From: Prototheca cutis
Lineage: Eukaryota; Chlorophyta; Trebouxiophyceae; Chlorellales; Chlorellaceae
DNA: 64,000 nt
NCBI GenBank assembly: GCA_002897115.2
Contig: BCIH01000001.1
Span: forward strand, 1,288,871-1,352,870
Direction: 5' to 3'
Made by a program: the position numbers and the translations under genes
Part shown: positions 47,066 to 57,885 of the stretch, one piece after another
Layout of the letters: each line of letters starts with the position of its first letter
How positions within the stretch are numbered: position 1 is the stretch's first letter
Notes under the pieces: generated by a model
The model's input: only the letters and a program-made list of their open reading frames with translations
The model's database searches: none
Told to the model about the DNA's origin: nothing

Positions 47066-50000
47066 TTTTGGGGGGGGTCTGTACATCAAGAACAGAGATT
47101 TGGCACAGCGATTGGATCCCCCTTCCCAGCACAGACCCTCCAAAAACACTGGCAAACCTGCCACAGGATCTGCCGTCTCCTCCGTCCCTGTGGCTCCTGC
47201 TTGTTCTGGATGCACAACCCCACCGGGCTTGGCAATGGCATTCAACGCTGTGTGCTCGAGTGATGCCGCCGCAAAGCGTCTCATCCTGCCCGTCCCCTGT
47301 TGATCTGCTCTTGACGAAGCCTGGCTCCGCCGCGCTATCAGCGAAGCCTCTACTGCGGGCAGATTCACCGCCATCCGAAGCTGCCGCCGGGGCTCCGGTG
47401 GCGTCGGAGACAGCGGCGAGTGGATAGCCCCGGCGGCGGCTGCAGCGCAGCTTGTCGGTGATGCCACCATCGCTGCGGGGAAGGAAGCAACAGCACGTTC
47501 AGGTGAAACAGCGCCTTCTATGCCATCGTGAGGCATGGGCTCAAGAACTCGAGGCTCTGGCCACGGACTCGGGGGGCTGCTTGGACTCCGGGGTGGCCTT
47601 GTGAGCACTGGCGCTGTTGCAGGTGAAGCCTGTGATGGCGATGCCGGTGTTTGCCGGTCTTTCTCTATGAACTGCTCAGGGGGCAAATGTCTGCTCCGCA
47701 CGTCGATGTCATCACCTGGCTTCTCGATGTCCATGTAAACCATAGGAATGTCCTCACGCGGAAGCGCTTGTGGCATGCTGCCTGGCTCCGCCTCCACGGC
47801 TGCAGGACGTGCATCCTGTGATAGTAGCGCCCCGCCTGTCGCTTCTGAGGCTGTTGCAGCAGGCTCTTGTCCATTCCTGTCACCATCGTCGCCGCTGTCC
47901 ATGGGTTCGATGTCGTCAGCAGCTCCAGCATCCTCATCTTCGCCCTCTGCTGCGTTGACCGGCTGCGGTGCCTGTTTCCTGGGCAGGAACCCAAAGCTGG
48001 CCAGGGTCGGGGCTTCCAGCGCAGGCCTCTTGGCCGGACGCTCCTCCAGGGGCGGGTTGGTTTGTCCCTGGCCACCGGATGACCGAGCTGCAGGCAAACC
48101 AAAGGACGCTAGATCAGGCATTCCCCCGCCGCCGCCTGTGATGGCTCCCGAGAGAGAGGGTCGTTTCGTGGGCGTAGTGCTCGGCGCTTGAGATGATGGA
48201 GCTGGGGTGTTGTTGCCGGCAGAGTTGGCATCATCATCATCATGGTCGTTGTCATCATTGCTGTCCTTTGCCCCGCCAGGAACATGTGCGCCAGACATGG
48301 TCCCATCCTCGACGTCACCCTGTGAGGCAGGTGTGTCACTCGCCCTGGCACCCTGCGTCGCCATCATGACACCCAGTCCCGGAATCCGTGTTCCTGGGGC
48401 AAATGCCAGTTGATCTTGCAACCCTCGTGCCTGGTTCACCGCAAACACCTGGCGCGACGGCTCCCATAGCCGGTGCAGCGCCTGCTTGAACCCCGCCAGC
48501 AGTGCCGCCTCTGTGTGCAGCAGCACCTGGCGCTTGTTGGGTGCCAGGTTGATGTCATAGGCATCGGGGGGCAGCCGGAGGTCCAGGGCTGCAAAGGGTC
48601 TCTGCTCCGAAGCCGCAGGGCTGGCCAGCGATCGGTATGCTTCGTTCAGCGCCTTGGCAAACCGCGGCAAGTCCACAGGCCGCCCGTTCAACGAGAAAAA
48701 CTGCCGATCCCCTGTGGAGTCGATAAGGGTCGGGTGCAGGGGGTACAGGGCGGGGTCCCGGGTGGGGAGGGGGGAGGGGAGGAGAGAGCAGGCGGGGAGT
48801 GGTAGGAGGGGNGTTCAAGGAGGGAGCGGGAGGAGCCCGCACCGAGGAGCAAGTCGCCAACTCAATCCAAATGAAACCAACACCAAAAATCTCACCATGT
48901 GCACGGCCGCCGGCACCAGGCTTGGAGACATAGCCCGAGATGGAAGGCCCGTCGTCGGCGTTGTCATTGACAACAGATTCTGGCGGTGTCGCATCATCCT
49001 CCCCCTCACCAACCAGTTTCCTGTCGTCTTCACCTCCCTCGCCCATGCCAATGAAGGATGCAGCAGTACCTGAGCTCCTCCGCCTGGCCCCAAGCATTGC
49101 CGGGGCCAGGTCGACATGCAAGGGCTGCAGCCCCGCGGCGGTGCGGGGACCAAACACCGTGACGATGCCGTCCCAGAGCTCGGGGCTGCCCTGCGTCATG
49201 ACCACCGTCGCTCTGGGGCGGCTGCCCGTCTGGTTCGTCGCCAGCAGNCGCACACCCCGGGCCACGAGGGCGTATGCCTGCAGGCTCTGTGCCAGCCGGG
49301 CAAACTCCCGCCGTTGGTTGGTCTTGAACTCACGATGCCTGAGGTTGCACGAGGGTGTGTGGGTGTGGGCGGTGGGGTTGTTGAATGTTTCATAACAAAA
49401 ACTTGGGCAGATTCTGAATGGTTTTGCCCACTGGTATAGGAAGAGGCAGCATGGAACAGGTCTTTCCTGCAACGTGGTCTGTCCGGGCAGTCATCCACCT
49501 CAAAACCTCCATAGGGCAACAGCCCAACAATTCCCAGGAACTCCCAAGACATGCACGCACATATGCACAATCATCCCACCTGACTGGCAAGCGGGCAAAC
49601 AGGTTTTGGACGGCGACGGTGGTACCCACGGCCCGGGGCACGGTAGTCTGCGATGTTAACACGCCCCGGCTGTCGAATTCCAGCCGCGTGCCCGCGGCAT
49701 CGGCCGCCGTCCGGGTCGTCACCGTGACATNCGCCACGGCACACAAAGAAGAAAGAGCTTCCCCACGGAACCCAAATGTCGCCAGCTCCTGCGTGGGGTA
49801 GCAATGGATAGCAATGCATGCAATGTGACGTGGAAGCAGCAGCGCAGTGAATGCGCATGCGCTCAACCCCCCCTAAAAAATCCAAGCTTGTTCCAATACA
49901 CCATCATCAACACCACACAGACCTGGAGGTCAGTAAAGCGAGAGATCTTGGAGGTGTGGTACTTTCGAGTCAGGGCCTCGTAGTCGACAGGTGCCACGCC

Positions 50001-50356
50001 CTTGCCGTTGTCAGCAACCTCGATCAGCTCGGAGCCACCTTCCTTTAGCTTTACCTGGATATATGCGGTGTTAGGACATTGCGTGATGGGGTGCTTGCCT
50101 GTCACCGCAGCCCGCGCTGGTGCCTGGCGGGTGCAATCGGCAGTCAAGGCCGGCCTGGATCACTTGCATGGCAGCCTTCCCAAAGCTACTCGCGCACAGA
50201 CAACCCCCGCCCCCAGGTCACCTCTATGGATGTCGCTCCTGCATCCAGAGCATTTTCAATGAGCTCCTTCACCGCGGTGGCCAGGTCCAGGATCACCTGC
50301 CCGCTGCAGATGCGGTGCACGGAGGTGGCGTCGATGGGCCGGATCTCGGCCACCAT
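45966..50356 (-). CDS. PMS1: PMS-type MutL mismatch-repair endonuclease (PMS2/PMS1-plant)
   Basis: Nine exons (50356-50222, 50054-49923, 49788-49580, 49338-48896, 48711-47158, 47021-46784, 46587-46501, 46389-46282, 46140-45966) give about 1026 residues. The GHKL ATPase shows [21 protein letters not shown] and [15 protein letters not shown]. The transducer domain has [12 protein letters not shown] and [16 protein letters not shown] ~430-residue disordered linker, rich in Pro, Ala, Ser, Asp and Glu, fills one exon. The C-terminal part has [13 protein letters not shown], the endonuclease metal motif [12 protein letters not shown] (~863), [12 protein letters not shown] and [11 protein letters not shown]. 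These residues define the PMS subunit of MutL-alpha, which nicks the error-containing strand after MutS recognition. Human PMS2 has 862 residues; the excess is the linker. Intron 6 begins with GC (CAG|GCAAGT, 46783). Intron 5 holds an (ATTT)n plus T/G tract. Start ATG 50356 opens MVAEIRPID, close to the family N-terminus. Confidence 0.94.
47031..47078. repeat. (ATT)n/(TTTA)n-(T)7-(G)8 tract in PMS intron 5
   Basis: TTA and TTTA repeats run into T7 then G8, immediately next to the acceptor of the exon that starts at 47021. On the sense strand it reads C8-A7-(TAAA)n just before the splice site. Confidence 0.85.
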
Positions 50357-51648
50357 GATCGCCACCCACAGCAGCCTGTGGTGCGCGTCACTTCCGATGC
50401 ATTACATGGTAACCGGCATGTGAAAACGCNGGCACAATGGTTTTGTGCTCCTTTGCGTGGACGGTGCTCGTCGGGAATGGCGCTGGGCGGCCCATGACCA
50501 TAAGTTTTGAAACCCCGACATCGCTTCCTGCAGAAATCTCGAGACGGGCGACGGCAGCCTCGCAATGAATTCCCGTTTTCAGCCCTTCCGGCCCTCCCGT
50601 GCCGCACCACCCCCTTTGTCCCGCACCACAAAAATGCTTATTCGACACCCAGACAACAGTGCATGAACAGTACCCCTCCACCATAACGGGGCATACTTGG
50701 GAGCAATCACTCGTCGAAGTTCGCGTGGGGGGCCGCAGCCGCGGAGCTCGTGCCCACTAGACGGCGCGTACAGGCTTTTACAGTGCTTGCTAACTACAGA
50801 AATAAATATNATAGACCTTCTTATATGATGTATTACATAATTTGGGGCTGTATATGTGCAATTGTTCAGGTTTCCCGGCAGGCCGCCGCAAGGCCTTGGC
50901 CGCGACGGCGGAAGTGCCCAAGAGGAGGTAACTGGTCACACCCAGTCTGGAGCTCCTGAACAAGCGCTTTCAGGGGGGTGTATTCCACAAGACGGACTCC
51001 CAACCATGCCTACATACCCATATCAAATGGTGCCTAGTCAGGGCTAGGGAAGTAATGAGCGCTTGTTGGCAGCTCAGTCTGGGAGCCAGCATCACGGTCC
51101 ACAGTGGGCAGTGCACGGGCCACCGTTTGTTTGGGTCTCCATTGTCGCACCGCATGACTGCATGCTCCGTGTGGATGCACGCTCAGCTGGTCTCACACGG
51201 TGCGGAGTCGCGGCGTGGAAGCGGGCGAGCCACCCATGACTTGGAACTGTGACTGACAACTCTCAAGGACGATGAGGATGTCGTCCATGTTCGGGGATGG
51301 TACCACGCGGACCCAGGACGGGCTAAGATCCACGTGGTAGTTTAGGTGCAGAACTACCGCGTGGGTCCCATGTGGGACGACCCTGTAGGGGTCTGGGCCA
51401 AGTCCCTGGGCGGACTGGGTCCCTGAAATCCCCGTCGATCAAGCGGGCGTGGGCATCGTGAGTAGGGCCTGGCGGCCTGAATTCATTGTGAGGGTGCCCA
51501 CCCCGCCGAGACATGTTTCCTACCCACAATCTGTGCCTGTTCTACTGCAACTGGCACACCCTAGCGGCGCACAGCAGCTACAGAGATACAACGCATCTGC
51601 GCATGCCTGTCCAATATGTCAGCAACGGTAACAATGTCACAGGACAAC
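50357..51648. other. Intergenic, 1.3 kb, PMS promoter and RNR2 3' region
   Basis: No coding exon is supported. It should contain the PMS promoter, next to 50357, and the RNR2 3' UTR. A strong inverted repeat lies at 51327-51367 (separate entry). Confidence 0.4.
51327..51367. other. Imperfect inverted repeat / hairpin with central G-box-like sequence
   Basis: Arms 51330-51342 (CCACGTGGTAGTT) and 51352-51364 (AACTACCGCGTGG) pair over 13 bases with one G-U wobble around a 9-base loop. Three outer positions extend the stem to 16. The left arm contains CACGTG, the core of G-box/E-box sites. It could be a structured RNA element in the RNR2 3' flank or a protein-binding palindrome. Function unknown. 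Confidence 0.5.
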
Positions 51649-52729
51649 TCAAAAGTCAGCGTCCGTGGTGAAGACGTAGTGGGATGGCGCCTCGCCGGCA
51701 GTGACTGCTGCCGCGCTGTTCATCACCCCAGCCCTTTGGTACTCTCCAACTCTCCGCTCAAAGAAGTTGGTCTTTCCCCTGTGGATGGATGGATGCACGT
51801 GTGTGGTGATGGTCAGGACACCTTGTTGGGGTTGTACTATTTCGGGGATTCTGCCAGAGGCTACACGAGCGTCTGAATGATGTTTTCACCAGCTGCTGGG
51901 CACCCGGCGCGGCCGACGCAACTGCAAACGCCTGTCCTTGAAACATCAAGGACAAGTCGTGCAACTCCCTCCGAACCTGCATGACAGTCAGTGGATCCCA
52001 CGTCCATGCACACTGGGTCCCCCCAACCACGAAACACCACCACCACAGTTGTACTCACTGGAGGGAGATCATGTCCATGAAGTCAAAGGGATTCTTGTCG
52101 CCGTACATCTTGTCGTAGCCAAGCTCCACGAGCAGCCGGTCCGCCACGAATCGAATGTACTGCAGGGCGGTGCAGGGCAGAGCTGTTCGCGTCCAGCTCG
52201 TCGACATGGCTTCCTCATTGGCAGCTGGCTGGTTACCCTGCCATCCCACACCCGACCACCACACCCCATCATGATGACCACCACCATTAGTATTAGAAAA
52301 AAGAAACTTCCACCACATCACAGCAGAAGCAATAACCCACCTGTCGCATGGCAGCGGCATTCATGCCGACAAGGGACACCGGGAGGGATTCGCAGAGGAA
52401 CTCTGACTCGAGTTCGACGGCTTCATTCACAATGGCCTGGACCTGGGCCTCCTGCAATGGGTAGCGCAGACTGCGGTAGAGGAAGCAGGCAAAATCGGTG
52501 TGCAGGCCTTCGTCACGCGAGATGAGCTCGTTGGAGAAGGTCAGGCCCGGCATGAGCTGCCGTTTCTTCAGCCAGTAGATGGCGCAGAACGAGCCCGAAA
52601 AGTGGATGCCCTCAACGCAAGCAAAGGCCACCAGCCGCTGCGCAAAGCATGATCCACTGCCGATCCATTTGAGCGCCCACTCCGCCTTTTTCTCTGTGAC
52701 AGCAGGCGGAGGACGTGTGTGTGTGTGTG

Positions 52730-52782
<53 letters not shown>

Positions 52783-54272
52783 GATAGCATGCATGGAGGG
52801 TGTGTATTCGTGTTTACGAGGAGTCTTTCCTCTTTACCGCATTTGCTTTCCGTGGCGATTCCCCGAAAACGCAGATCAAATTCAATCACTCACGGACGCA
52901 GGGGATGGTCTGGATGGCACGGAAGAGGTGTCGACGCTTTCGAGCGTCCAGGATGTAGCTCTCCAGAAGCAGGCCATACATCTCGCTGTGGACCGTTTCG
53001 ATCGCCCCTTGGAAAGCATAAAAGGCACGAGCTTCCGGGATCTGGATCTCTGCAGTAGGGTGTATGCATGTATTTGGTGGCAAGGGCTGGGTTTGATGAT
53101 GGAGGGCTGGAGAACGGGCGGTTGCTGGTTCCAGAGGTGGACCGAGGTCCAGAGAGCAGCCGTACGGACGGCTGTCCACAATCAGAGAAAAATGGGCGTA
53201 CGCCGTCAGCATCACAGGACCCCACATTTTCTTCCAACTGCCAGGCATGCGCAGCAAGCCCTCAGAGCATCTAATCTCCTCATCCGCGACTGGCGCGGCA
53301 TCGGTTCTCCAAGGTGAAACGACAGGGCCGTTTCACACCCATCACAGGGCAGCAACGCATGCTGGGGTGACCCACCAGGGTTCACAGAGCCAGCCAGGGT
53401 ACGGGGCAGCTGCCAAGCCTGGCTGGTCAAAGGGCCGTCGACCGTGCCTTTCTTTGGCCACCCATCTCCCCACAAAAAAAGCCCGCCAATGAGCGACAAT
53501 GGCAGACCTTGCATGAAGCGCGTGGCCAGATTCTCCAGCACGATGCCGTCCGAAGCCGCGAAGAAAGCGAGGACATAGGAGATGAAGTGCCGCTCGCCGT
53601 CGTTCAGGCGCTGCCAGTCCCGCATGTCATAGGACAANTCCACCTCCTCCACGGTCCAGTAGCTGGCCTGGGCCCGCTTGTAGAATTCGTACAGGTCTGG
53701 GTACCTGTGTGGAAGGTTTGTCGTGTGTGGGTTGAGCGCTGGGAAGGGCCATCGGCTGTTCCGGGGAATGGGGCAGGCGCACATCGTTGTGCAAGGTCCC
53801 GGGCAGATCACACATCTCCACTGCTGCTAGCACGTGCAGAATGTGCATCATAGAAATATGCTCAACGGCGCCAGGCCGCATTCCAGCACAAATGACACGC
53901 CCCGGGCATGCCAGAGGACCTGCACTGCATTTGGGTCCCCACACTGCCGGTCAGCCAGGTAGGCTCCGGCGCATTCCCTTCCCAGCACATTCGCTCACGC
54001 GCTCACTTTACAGGGAGCAGGCAGAACCGCTCGTCGTTGTCCTGGAGCAAGGGCTCCTCGGCATCCAGCGCCACTCGGGCCGAAGTCCCCGCGCTGGACG
54101 GCTCATCGGGCAGGCGAGTGGGCTGCAGCGTCACGGCATCCACTTGGTTTGCCAGGACCACAGGACTGTCTGGTGACACGTCACGACGCCGTGGTTTCGC
54201 TGCACACGGTGATGGCGTGCTCAGAGGCTGTTGGGCACCCTCTTCCCGCTTCGATGGCGTCCCGCCCGACAT
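51649..54272 (-). CDS. RNR2: Ribonucleotide reductase small subunit (class Ia R2)
   Basis: Six exons (54272-54007, 53704-53508, 53049-52894, 52693-52341, 52159-52059, 51778-51649) give about 400 residues. R2 motifs appear in order: [20 protein letters not shown] (first iron-ligand region), [27 protein letters not shown] (radical Tyr and metal-ligand Glu/His), [35 protein letters not shown] (Glu/His ligands), [16 protein letters not shown] and [14 protein letters not shown]. It ends FTTDADF, the C-terminal peptide by which R2 docks to R1. The enzyme makes dNTPs. The first 85 residues are a Pro/Ser/Arg-rich extension before the fold. Intron 3 carries a long CA/poly-C tract. One N at 53638 falls in EEVxLSYD. 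Divergent to the GDPD gene. Confidence 0.95.
52713..52781. repeat. (GT)8-T-(G)50 compound tract in RNR2 intron 3
   Basis: GT repeats run directly into about 50 G on the plus strand. On the RNR2 sense strand it is poly-C then CA repeats, ending close to the acceptor at 52694. Confidence 0.92.
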
Positions 54273-55177
54273 TGCTGCCGAGCTGCAGCAAACAGGGCGA
54301 TGGAGCCTCACTTTGCGCCCCCCAATTCAATCGTAACAAATGGGTATCGCAACGCTTTGGAGTCCAGTCCTGGCGCTGCGTTTGCCCGGGGCCATCGGGG
54401 GTGGGGGCCAGGACATCGCATACGCCCAGCACGCGAAGCAGATGGTTCGGCCTGGCGGTCGTCGCGGCGGCTGTGGGGGCCATGTCGGAAGACGACTGGC
54501 ACAGACACTGTCGCGCAATTGATCATTCGATACGTCTTCCATGTCCGATCATCTTTCTTGTCATGGCATCTTGTGCTTTCCATTGCTGCCCTGCGAACAC
54601 AACTCTGGCACAGGTTTAACAAAGTACCTGTCGACAAGGAAACACGGCGCGTTGATTCTGCCCGCGCTATGCTACCAGACTGTCGCAACTGAATCCCACC
54701 ACGATGCACAGAATGAATGCAGATTTGTAAGGCATTTTCAGGGGCATTCCATGGAGCTTCGTGCCGCGTACGGGTTAGCCCGAGCTGACAGAGAATCTCT
54801 CGCCCGTGGCTGGAATCCGCTGGGAATCATCTGCGAATCATACCCTGGCGGTCCCTCTCCAGCCTTGGAACGGTCATGCACCATCTTGAATGTTACGCAA
54901 GGTGCTGGGCAGGGCAGCGGCGGGCAGATGGATGGAAGAGTCGCGGGTTTGATTACAGCATTTCGGAACTGTCCGCCTGAGCCTCTCCGAGATCCCACGC
55001 ACGTGTCGCCCCAATAGATCCAGGTCGTTCGAGCAACCGGGCACCGCTGGCATGGCATAACAGTGTCGAGCGGCGCTAGCAACTGGCATATTCCATCCCG
55101 AGTACTGGGTGCCATTATGGCATCTCCTCCATTGATACCTCTGTTTCGTTCGCATTGACCCTTGACTGTTTTGCGGG
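54273..55177. promoter_or_regulatory. Divergent intergenic region, RNR2 / GDPD
   Basis: 905 bases between opposite start codons. No E2F-like TTTSSCGC box or other cell-cycle element was spotted by eye next to RNR2. No coding exon is supported. Confidence 0.4.
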
Positions 55178-57105
55178 ATGCTCATAACACCCACCTTGGC
55201 GTCGGCCTCCTCGGTCGCGCCGCTCAGACGCACCCCGAGCATTGCCATGATGGCGACCTCGGTGCTCGCGGCCCAGCCAACGGCTATGTCGTCTCCATTG
55301 ATCCTGCAGCAGTCGAAGGAGTTGGCACAGGATGCCAGCGGCCAAGCCGCCTCCACCGTGGTGAGTTGGTTCGGGTAGGCTCTGGCAACTGCCTCCACAG
55401 GCTCCACGGCAGGCCCACCCCCCGACTGGCCATCTCAGCCCGATTATTTGGTATTGAGTGTGTTGGGATTGCTGTGGAGGGACGGGAAAGCGGGTCTGTG
55501 CCAGCACTCGGAGTCGGGAACCTCAAAACGTGTTTCACGAGACCGCCGAGAGCTGTGCTTGCTGGCAGGAGTTGGGGGCGGCCTCCGGTTCCTCCGAAAC
55601 AAGGTCCCGGAGCGCTCCATATCCGAGAACAGGGCCCACCCCCCCTGACCTGGCCTCCCTGATTCACAATCTCCCCACTGCAGATCCGAAAGAGTAACGT
55701 TTTCCGCCGTGCAAATGACTTCAAGTCCAACGTCCTCGTGCTGGGCGGCCATCGCGGGTGAGGAAGGATGCCGGAGCGAGCCTGCCTTTGGGTGTCGTGG
55801 GACTGCGGTGTGGCTGTCTCCCCATCGGAGTGATGCGTGCTTGTCATCGCCGACGCATCGAACAATGTAACGTGCGATTGCGTTTCGATAACCCGATCTT
55901 CACCCATGTCGCTCACCGACAGCCTGGGTGCCAACTATTGGGACCGCGCCGCGGCCGATGCATCGCCGACGCTGCACTTCCCTGTGCGTGAGAACACCAT
56001 TTCGTCCTTTCTAAAGTCCATCGCTGCCGGCGCAAGCTTCGTGGAGTTTGATGTCCAGGTCACTGGCGATGGCGTCCCCGTCGTCTGGCATGACAACTAC
56101 GTCATCACAGGGACCCGCACCTCGCCGGTCAACCGCCGCATCTCCGACTTGACATATGCCGAGTTTGTGGCCCTCGTCCCTGGGAGCGCTGATCTGCCCT
56201 ACCAAAAGGCCGGCCAGGTGGCTGGCTTGCGTCCGGAAGACGCCGTCCAAGCAGTCGCTGCCGGTGGTGCTGTCGGCGGTGCCGCCAGCACGGGCTCGTC
56301 TGCTCCCGCCGCCCCACCGCCGCCCCACCAAACGCACAGCCGACTGCTGCGCAAGGTGGATGGAGACCTGCCGGCGGACTCGAGCACGACGACGCTGGCT
56401 GGGTGGGAGTGCGACACCGAGGAGCGCTTGCCCAGCCTGGCAGAGCTGTTTGCCGCGCTGCCGGCACATGTGGCATTTGACATCGAGGTCAAGGTGGCCC
56501 TGCCGTGCACCGTGGCGCACACGCCATCGGCCGAGGTGGAACGGCTGCTGGGACCCATTCTGGGCCAAGTCGAGCGGGCCGAAGCCGTCGCGGCAGCCGC
56601 CGGCCATCCGCGCCGCGAACTGCTGTTCTCGTCGTTTGACCCCGACGTCTGTGCCGAGCTGGCGCACCGCCGGCCGCAGGACACGGTCATGTTCCTGTCG
56701 GGCGGCGGGCAGTACCCGCACGTCGACCCACGGCGCACCAGTTTCTCCGCCGCTGTAGCCTGGGCAGCGGCGACAGAGCTGGACGGCGTCATCTTCCACG
56801 CTGGACGTCTGCGCGCCGAGCTGGAGACCGTGCGTGCAGCCCTGGACGCGGGGCTCCAAGTGATGACGTACGGTGTCGACAACGCCGACCCGGTCTATGT
56901 CCAGGCCCAGTACGACGCGGGGGTCCAGGGCATCATCGTTGATGATGTGTCAACCGTCATTGCTTCACTCGCCCGCATTGGCACCGTCCATGCTGATGTT
57001 GCTGGTGACGAGGAGCAGCATGACGGGGCCGGCACCAGCAATGACGCTCCATCAGCCGTCAGGCTGCCGTACTCGCTGGCCGTCGAGGCTGCCCGTGCTG
57101 GCTGA
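55178..57105 (+). CDS. GDPD: Glycerophosphodiester phosphodiesterase
   Basis: Three exons (55178-55360, 55684-55757, 55923-57105) give about 479 residues. The GDPD TIM-barrel starts NVLVLGGHRG|LGANYW (HRG formed at the intron 2 joint, ~residue 84), then VRENTISSF (Glu/Asn), FVEFDVQVTGDGVPVVWHDN (metal ligands Glu and Asp, catalytic His), LPSLAELFAALP, AFDIEVKV, LFSSFDPDV and MTYGVDNADPV. The enzyme hydrolyses deacylated phospholipids to glycerol-3-phosphate and an alcohol, a way to recover phosphate. An insertion rich in Ala/Gly/Pro (about 165-205) splits the barrel. The N-terminus (MLITPTLASASSVAPLRRTP) may be a targeting peptide. The donor of exon 1 is a strong GTGAGT. Together with VTC4 it makes two phosphate-homeostasis genes in the window, though 28 kb apart. 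Confidence 0.92.
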
Positions 57106-57885
57106 ACGAATGATGAATTTGTTCAGCCACAAGCAGCAACAGCAATACTGCCGCTACCCAGACGGCCAACGATACAAGAAAGCAATGCCCAGGACAATGG
57201 ACGGGTTGATTGGATGCTAGGCCGCAACGAAGCCACCCATCTCCCCACCCAAAGGCGACGCTCGCCTACTCAGTCCAACGACCGGAAAGCAAGCGAGCAA
57301 GCAAACAATGCATGCCCCGCTAAGGGGTGTGCACAACTGGCATTTGTGAGGGCGTACTATTTTCTCATTTTCCACCACCCGGGTGATCAAGATGTGTGTG
57401 CGTGCCGTTCCGTTGGTTGGGGCCCCCGACCCATTTTGAGATCGGCCCGATGTGTCTGTTGTGTGGATGTGCATGCGTTTTGGGGGCTCATATAGACCCT
57501 TGAACCCCCCTCATGCACACCCATCCACACTACTCTCCTTGTGCTCTCTGTTGCACATCTGTACCCCCCAGCAAGTCATCAGGCCGACTTTTTCTCTTCC
57601 TTGTCTTGCTCATCCCCAAGGAAAATGCGTTGCCTTGAGCGTCTGCCAGTCCAAGTTTCATTCCGTGTTTAGTCAAGCACTTGGGAGGAATCACTTGTTT
57701 CCGTTCCGCCCTTCAAGCTGCGTCTCTGCGCCCGCAGGCGCAGTCTCACACGCGTATTCGCCACGCGGGTCGTGCCACCCGATGTGGACACTTACATTGT
57801 GTAATGCTCGCGCGGCAACACAACGCAATGGTAGGCATGATGCTTGCGAGCAGCCTTGAGGACCGAGAAAAGAGATTGACAACAT
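57106..57885. other. Convergent 3' region, GDPD / TTI1
   Basis: Holds both 3' UTRs; no coding exon. A TTI1 poly(A) signal candidate is at 57792-57796, and a plus-strand TGTAA overlaps the same stretch at 57800-57804. Confidence 0.4.
57792..57796 (-). terminator. TGTAA polyadenylation signal (TTI1)
   Basis: TTACA on the plus strand, about 90 bases beyond the TTI1 stop on the coding strand. Confidence 0.5.

Noticed and set aside
55115..55507. Minus-strand ORF opposite GDPD exon 1 (ATEVAIMAMLGVRLSG)
   Set aside because: The plus strand gives a start codon, a strong GTGAGT donor and an in-phase join to the GDPD barrel; the minus ORF is a shadow.
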